A stretch of DNA of 8,098 bases from CAZAPZ01 sp964487285 (lineage in GTDB: Bacteria; Campylobacterota_A; Desulfurellia; JAADFJ01), in assembly GCA_964487285.1 (NCBI GenBank), contig CAZAPZ010000071.1:1-8098 (forward strand). The letters are read 5' to 3'. Of this stretch, positions 5,960-8,098 are shown in pieces. Below the pieces are notes generated by a model. The model saw only the letters and a list, made by a program, of their open reading frames with translations, ran no database searches and had not been told where the DNA came from. Each line of letters begins with the position of its first letter. The first letter of the stretch is position 1. Position numbers and translations under genes: made by a program.

Positions 5960-6039
5960 CAATACGCTTGCGACGAGAAATGATATATACCTACTTTGTA
6001 ATGAGATTTTTTTCTACCGTTATGAGTATTGTACAGCAG

Positions 6040-6891
6040 TTATCTTTGGCGTTTAAAGTAAAGAAGCATCTCTTTTATTATTGCCGCTGCGGTAACATCG
6101 GAATCGCCGGATGGATCTATTGGCGGCGATAGCTCAACAAGATCAAATCCTACAATGTCTAACTTGCTGCATTTGAACAGTGCTTCGATTAAATCCGCAT
6201 AGCTGATACCGTTTGGCTCAGGCGTTCCTGTAGCAGGAAGTATGGAAGGATCTAAAACATCAATATCAAGTGTTAGATAAACATGTCTTTTTCCGATAGG
6301 TTCAACAATTTTATCAATACTTGACAAATTAAAAGGATAAAGAAAACCGTCCCGTTTGGGCAGATTCCACTCTTTATAACTTCCGGAGCGCTGCCCTGCT
6401 TGATAAATATTCTCTATTCCCACCACCTCGGCTATTCTTCTCATCACAGTATCATGGTTCAGCTTAATTCCAAGATAACTGTCAGACATATCAAGGTGAG
6501 CATCGATATGTATAATCGCAATATCTTTGTAACGCTTTTTAATTTCTTTAACTATAGGTAAAGTTATCAGATGTTCTCCGCCAAGCGATACCATCATCTT
6601 ATTATCCTGTATTATTCTATTTGAAATCCGTCCGATAATCTCAATTGCCTCATTAGTAGAAAAAGGCAGCTCAACATCTCCAAGATCAGACAGCTTAAGA
6701 TCGCAAAGATCTTTTTTTTGGTATGGGCTGTATGTTTCAAGCAGATAAGATGCCTCTCGTATTCTCGCAGGAGCTTTACCCGTGCCATGCCTGCCTGTTA
6801 CGGTGAGATCCATCGGAAACCCGACAATTGCAGCAACAGATTTTTTATAATCGCAATCTGCGGCCATGAAATGATTGCTATAAATAGTCAT
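6040..6891 (-). CDS. speB: Agmatinase (ureohydrolase family)
   Basis: A 283-residue binuclear manganese hydrolase that splits agmatine into putrescine and urea. All metal ligands are present: His107 in SLGGEHLIT, Asp130/His132/Asp134 in HIDAHLDMSD, and Asp209/Asp211 in LTLDIDVLDPS. The loop LNHDTVMRR (145-152) replaces the SHG region of arginases and DLVELSPP (250-257) carries the conserved Glu, both favouring an agmatinase-type enzyme. N1-aminopropylagmatine hydrolysis, as in Thermus, is an alternative that sequence alone cannot exclude. It follows pdaD after 39 bases with only a weak AGGT-like RBS; an internal ATG at codon 9 is a possible alternative start. Co-location with pdaD supports agmatine as substrate. 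Confidence 0.93.
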   Translation of the reverse strand: MTIYSNHFMAADCDYKKSVAAIVGFPMDLTVTGRHGTGKAPARIREASYLLETYSPYQKKDLCDLKLSDLGDVELPFSTNEAIEIIGRISNRIIQDNKMMVSLGGEHLITLPIVKEIKKRYKDIAIIHIDAHLDMSDSYLGIKLNHDTVMRRIAEVVGIENIYQAGQRSGSYKEWNLPKRDGFLYPFNLSSIDKIVEPIGKRHVYLTLDIDVLDPSILPATGTPEPNGISYADLIEALFKCSKLDIVGFDLVELSPPIDPSGDSDVTAAAIIKEMLLYFKRQR

Positions 6892-6930
6892 TTTAATTAC
6901 CTAAGGATATTTGGAAATTAGCATCTGATA

Positions 6931-7416
6931 TCATTTAAACACAAGCACAATTGCAGCGAATGCCGTAGCATAATCACCGTTTGAAATGATTTCGGAAGAT
7001 ACGGCTTCGGTATGATCAACTTCAAGCCCTCTTCCGATTATTCCGTCTATCGCCATTTTCTCAGCACTTCTCTTAGCAGAAATAGACGATTGACCTATGC
7101 TGTCGTACTCCATGATTAATCCAGGATATTGTTCGTCTTTCGGAAACGCTATAGCCACAGATGCAGATACAACAGAACCGGCGATATTTGATGTTCTAAA
7201 ACCATAAGCCACAGGTACAAGCGACCCGAAAGGAATATGATAAGGATCAATTTTATCAGCACGAGGAGGCAGAATACTGCTCATACGAACTAAATTCAGA
7301 TTTCCAAGTTTTGCATCAAGTAGAGCAAAATCAAATGAATTAAGCTCAGTTTTGCCAACGCCGGTTCCTGATACGATAAAGTATGCGTTCGGTATTTTTG
7401 AGAATATGTTTTTCAT
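6931..7416 (-). CDS. pdaD: Pyruvoyl-dependent arginine decarboxylase
   Basis: A 161-residue self-processing enzyme that decarboxylates arginine to agmatine. The proenzyme should cleave between Ser46 and Ser47 in VRMSSILPPRAD (43-54), Ser47 becoming the pyruvoyl group. Glu103 in GLIMEYDS matches the catalytic Glu of the Methanocaldococcus enzyme. The N-terminal AYFIVSGTGVGKTELNSFD (11-29) and the late GRGLEVDHTEAVS (128-140) are typical. Its ATG overlaps the TGA of speH as ATGA (7413-7416), so translation is probably coupled. Its product is the substrate of the following agmatinase. A histidine decarboxylase of the same fold is unlikely given the arginine-type motifs. Confidence 0.94.
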   Translation of the reverse strand: MKNIFSKIPNAYFIVSGTGVGKTELNSFDFALLDAKLGNLNLVRMSSILPPRADKIDPYHIPFGSLVPVAYGFRTSNIAGSVVSASVAIAFPKDEQYPGLIMEYDSIGQSSISAKRSAEKMAIDGIIGRGLEVDHTEAVSSEIISNGDYATAFAAIVLVFK

Positions 7417-7820
7417 ATAAACTTCTTTTTCTTTACATCAATAGACGGATGGTAGTTATCAAATTGATAATCGTCAAAAATGCCTCTTGCGATCTCTTTA
7501 ATTTCTGTTCTAACGGGTAATAATACTGTTTCAAGATAGATATTGGCAGAATTTGGGTCCACATCAACTCCGCAAGTAAAAAAATCTATCGAAGCAAAGT
7601 TGTATTCCGGCCATGTATGTATTGCAAAATGAGATTCAGCTATAATTATTATTCCGCTTACGCCATACGGCTCAAATGTTCTAAAAGTTGACTCTATTAT
7701 AGTTGCACCAGACTTAATAACGGCGACTTTAAGATGCTTCTCTAAAAGAGCCGGATCGTTTAAGACAGAGCTACTGCACCCATAATAATCTACTAAAAGA
7801 TGTTTTCCTAAACTTTTCAA
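7413..7820 (-). CDS. speH: S-adenosylmethionine decarboxylase proenzyme (bacterial class 1B)
   Basis: A 135-residue proenzyme that makes decarboxylated AdoMet, the aminopropyl donor for spermidine. Self-cleavage is expected between Glu62 and Ser63 in IIAESHFAIHTWPE; Ser63 becomes the pyruvoyl group. His68 and Cys83 (FFTCGVD) are in the same positions as the catalytic residues of the Thermotoga enzyme. The tail is lysine-rich (KKKKF). The start is TTG (7818-7820): AAGGAGG (7829-7835) lies eight bases upstream and a TGA sits directly in front in the same frame, so no earlier start is possible. First gene of the polyamine operon, driven by the promoter at 7855-7883. Confidence 0.95.
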   Translation of the reverse strand: MKSLGKHLLVDYYGCSSSVLNDPALLEKHLKVAVIKSGATIIESTFRTFEPYGVSGIIIIAESHFAIHTWPEYNFASIDFFTCGVDVDPNSANIYLETVLLPVRTEIKEIARGIFDDYQFDNYHPSIDVKKKKFI

Positions 7821-7828
7821 TCACAATT

Positions 7829-7835
7829 CCTCCTT
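7829..7835 (-). promoter_or_regulatory. Shine-Dalgarno for speH with TTG start
   Basis: AAGGAGG on the minus strand, eight bases before TTG 7818-7820. It decides the non-ATG start because an in-frame stop lies immediately upstream of the TTG. Confidence 0.85.
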
Positions 7836-7854
7836 AAACATTTAACAATCTGCT

Positions 7855-7883
7855 TTTATAATATATTTTTTTCGAATTGTCAA
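7855..7883 (-). promoter_or_regulatory. Sigma70-type promoter of the speH-pdaD-speB operon
   Basis: On the minus strand a perfect -35 TTGACA (7878-7883) is followed, after exactly 17 bases, by TATAAA (7855-7860). Transcription would start near 7848 and give a leader of about 28 bases, too short for a riboswitch. The insertion sequence on the other side ends about 15 bases upstream of the -35. Confidence 0.8.
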
Positions 7884-7960
7884 TAGTAATTGGTAATATG
7901 TACGCGCAAAGTTGTAATGTCCTAAATGAGCAAAGTAGAAATGTTCGCTTTTTAAATTAT

Positions 7961-8005
7961 CCTCTCAATTGGCAGATTCTTATCTGCCAATGAAAAGGAG
8001 AGAGG
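7961..8005 (+). promoter_or_regulatory. Leader hairpin able to mask the transposase RBS
   Basis: A perfect 10-bp stem ATTGGCAGAT/ATCTGCCAAT (7968-7977 and 7982-7991) closes a TCTT loop. An outer CCTCTC (7961-7966) is complementary to GAGAGG (8000-8005), the purine tract just before the ATG at 8007. The folded RNA would pair away the RBS. It is not followed by a T-run, so it is unlikely to be a terminator. Confidence 0.55.
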
Positions 8006-8006
8006 A

Positions 8007-8098
8007 ATGGAAGTGGAGATTATATTTATGAGTGAAAAAGAGTTTGACAGATTGTCGGTTATTAAAGAAGTGATATACAGGACAGATTAAGGCTAAAG
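8007..8098 (+). pseudogene. ISNCY-like transposase N-terminus, frameshifted and cut by the window edge
   Basis: From ATG 8007, behind AAGGAGAGAGG, the frame reads MEVEIIFMSEKEFDRLSVIK then EVIYRTD and stops at TAA 8088-8090. 'MSxKExDRLxVIKEVI' is how ISNCY-type transposases start; they normally continue with a basic 'RLRLKEA-like' helix-turn-helix. That continuation (DRLRLK) is present in another frame at 8081-8098, so one base appears lost near 8080. Either the gene is dead, the base is an error, or a frameshift signal is used; the window is too short to decide. Frame 8007-8090 alone would encode only 27 residues. Confidence 0.5.

Larger units (their letters stand above)
5597..6039. other. 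Gene-free, repeat-rich interval between speB and tsaB
   Basis: These 443 bases contain no credible gene. Open frames here (for example 5754-5957 minus and 5719-6132 plus) read through the repeats and have low-complexity products. The interval holds inverted repeat ends (5613-5650 and 5912-5959), a long imperfect hairpin (5763-5877), a weak promoter candidate for tsaB, and AT-rich filler at 5960-6039 after the end of speB. I see no convincing intrinsic terminator for the polyamine operon. Confidence 0.75.
7899..8098 (+). mobile_element. Left end of an ISNCY/IS1202-like insertion sequence (continues past the window)
   Basis: An imperfect 17-base direct repeat, GCAAAGTTGTAATGTCC (7906-7922) and GCAAAGTAGAAATGTTC (7930-7946), period 24, resembles the repeated subterminal motifs of such elements. 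A leader hairpin and a transposase-like reading frame follow. The outer boundary is approximate; the right end and target duplication are outside the window, so the family call is provisional. Confidence 0.6.

Noticed and set aside
5719..6132. Plus-strand open frame of 137 codons
   Set aside because: Crosses the repeat and the 3' end of speB on the opposite strand; product has no domain and no RBS.
1..8098. CRISPR array, tRNA or rRNA gene, riboswitch
   Set aside because: No regularly spaced repeats, cloverleaf or rRNA-like tracts seen on either strand by eye; the direct repeat at 7906-7946 has only two units.

Overview
This is an AT-rich bacterial window in which nearly all coding runs on the minus strand. 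It has three parts: a polyamine operon on the right, a five-gene housekeeping/unknown operon in the middle, and a graveyard of broken mobile and defence genes on the left. Each boundary is marked by repeat or insertion-sequence material. The organism cannot be named from sequence alone. The low GC, pyruvoyl-type arginine decarboxylase, stand-alone TrpB2, dispersed GTCATTGCGAG-type repeats and dense pseudogenes would fit a low-GC anaerobic or host-associated bacterium (an Elusimicrobia/Endomicrobium-like lineage is one guess, held weakly).

Right part (about 6040-8098). The plus strand carries the left end of an ISNCY/IS1202-like insertion sequence (about 7899 to the window edge), with a direct-repeat end, a leader hairpin that could mask the transposase ribosome binding site, and a frameshifted transposase N-terminus. 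Diverging from it, a near-consensus promoter (7855-7883) drives speH (AdoMet decarboxylase), pdaD (pyruvoyl arginine decarboxylase) and speB (agmatinase). Together they make agmatine, putrescine and decarboxylated AdoMet, but no aminopropyltransferase (speE) is in the window.

Middle (1338-5596). Five tightly packed minus-strand genes overlap at every junction by 4-20 bases: tsaB (t6A tRNA modification), a DUF1015 gene, queD (queuosine/7-deazaguanine precursor), a transglutaminase-like gene, and trpB2. Their upstream region (5597-6039) holds no gene. It is a repeat-rich element with inverted ends and a long imperfect hairpin, and the tsaB leader lies inside it.

Left part (1-1330). The right half of the same repeat reappears at 1241-1322, exactly where a Fic-family gene is cut off. 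After the Fic C-terminal fragment come the first ~39 codons of a type III restriction-like endonuclease, a tyrosine integrase C-terminus that has lost its catalytic residues, a small frameshifted ORF, and a frameshifted DUF5655-like gene running off the left edge. All are on the minus strand and look like a decayed defence/mobile island.
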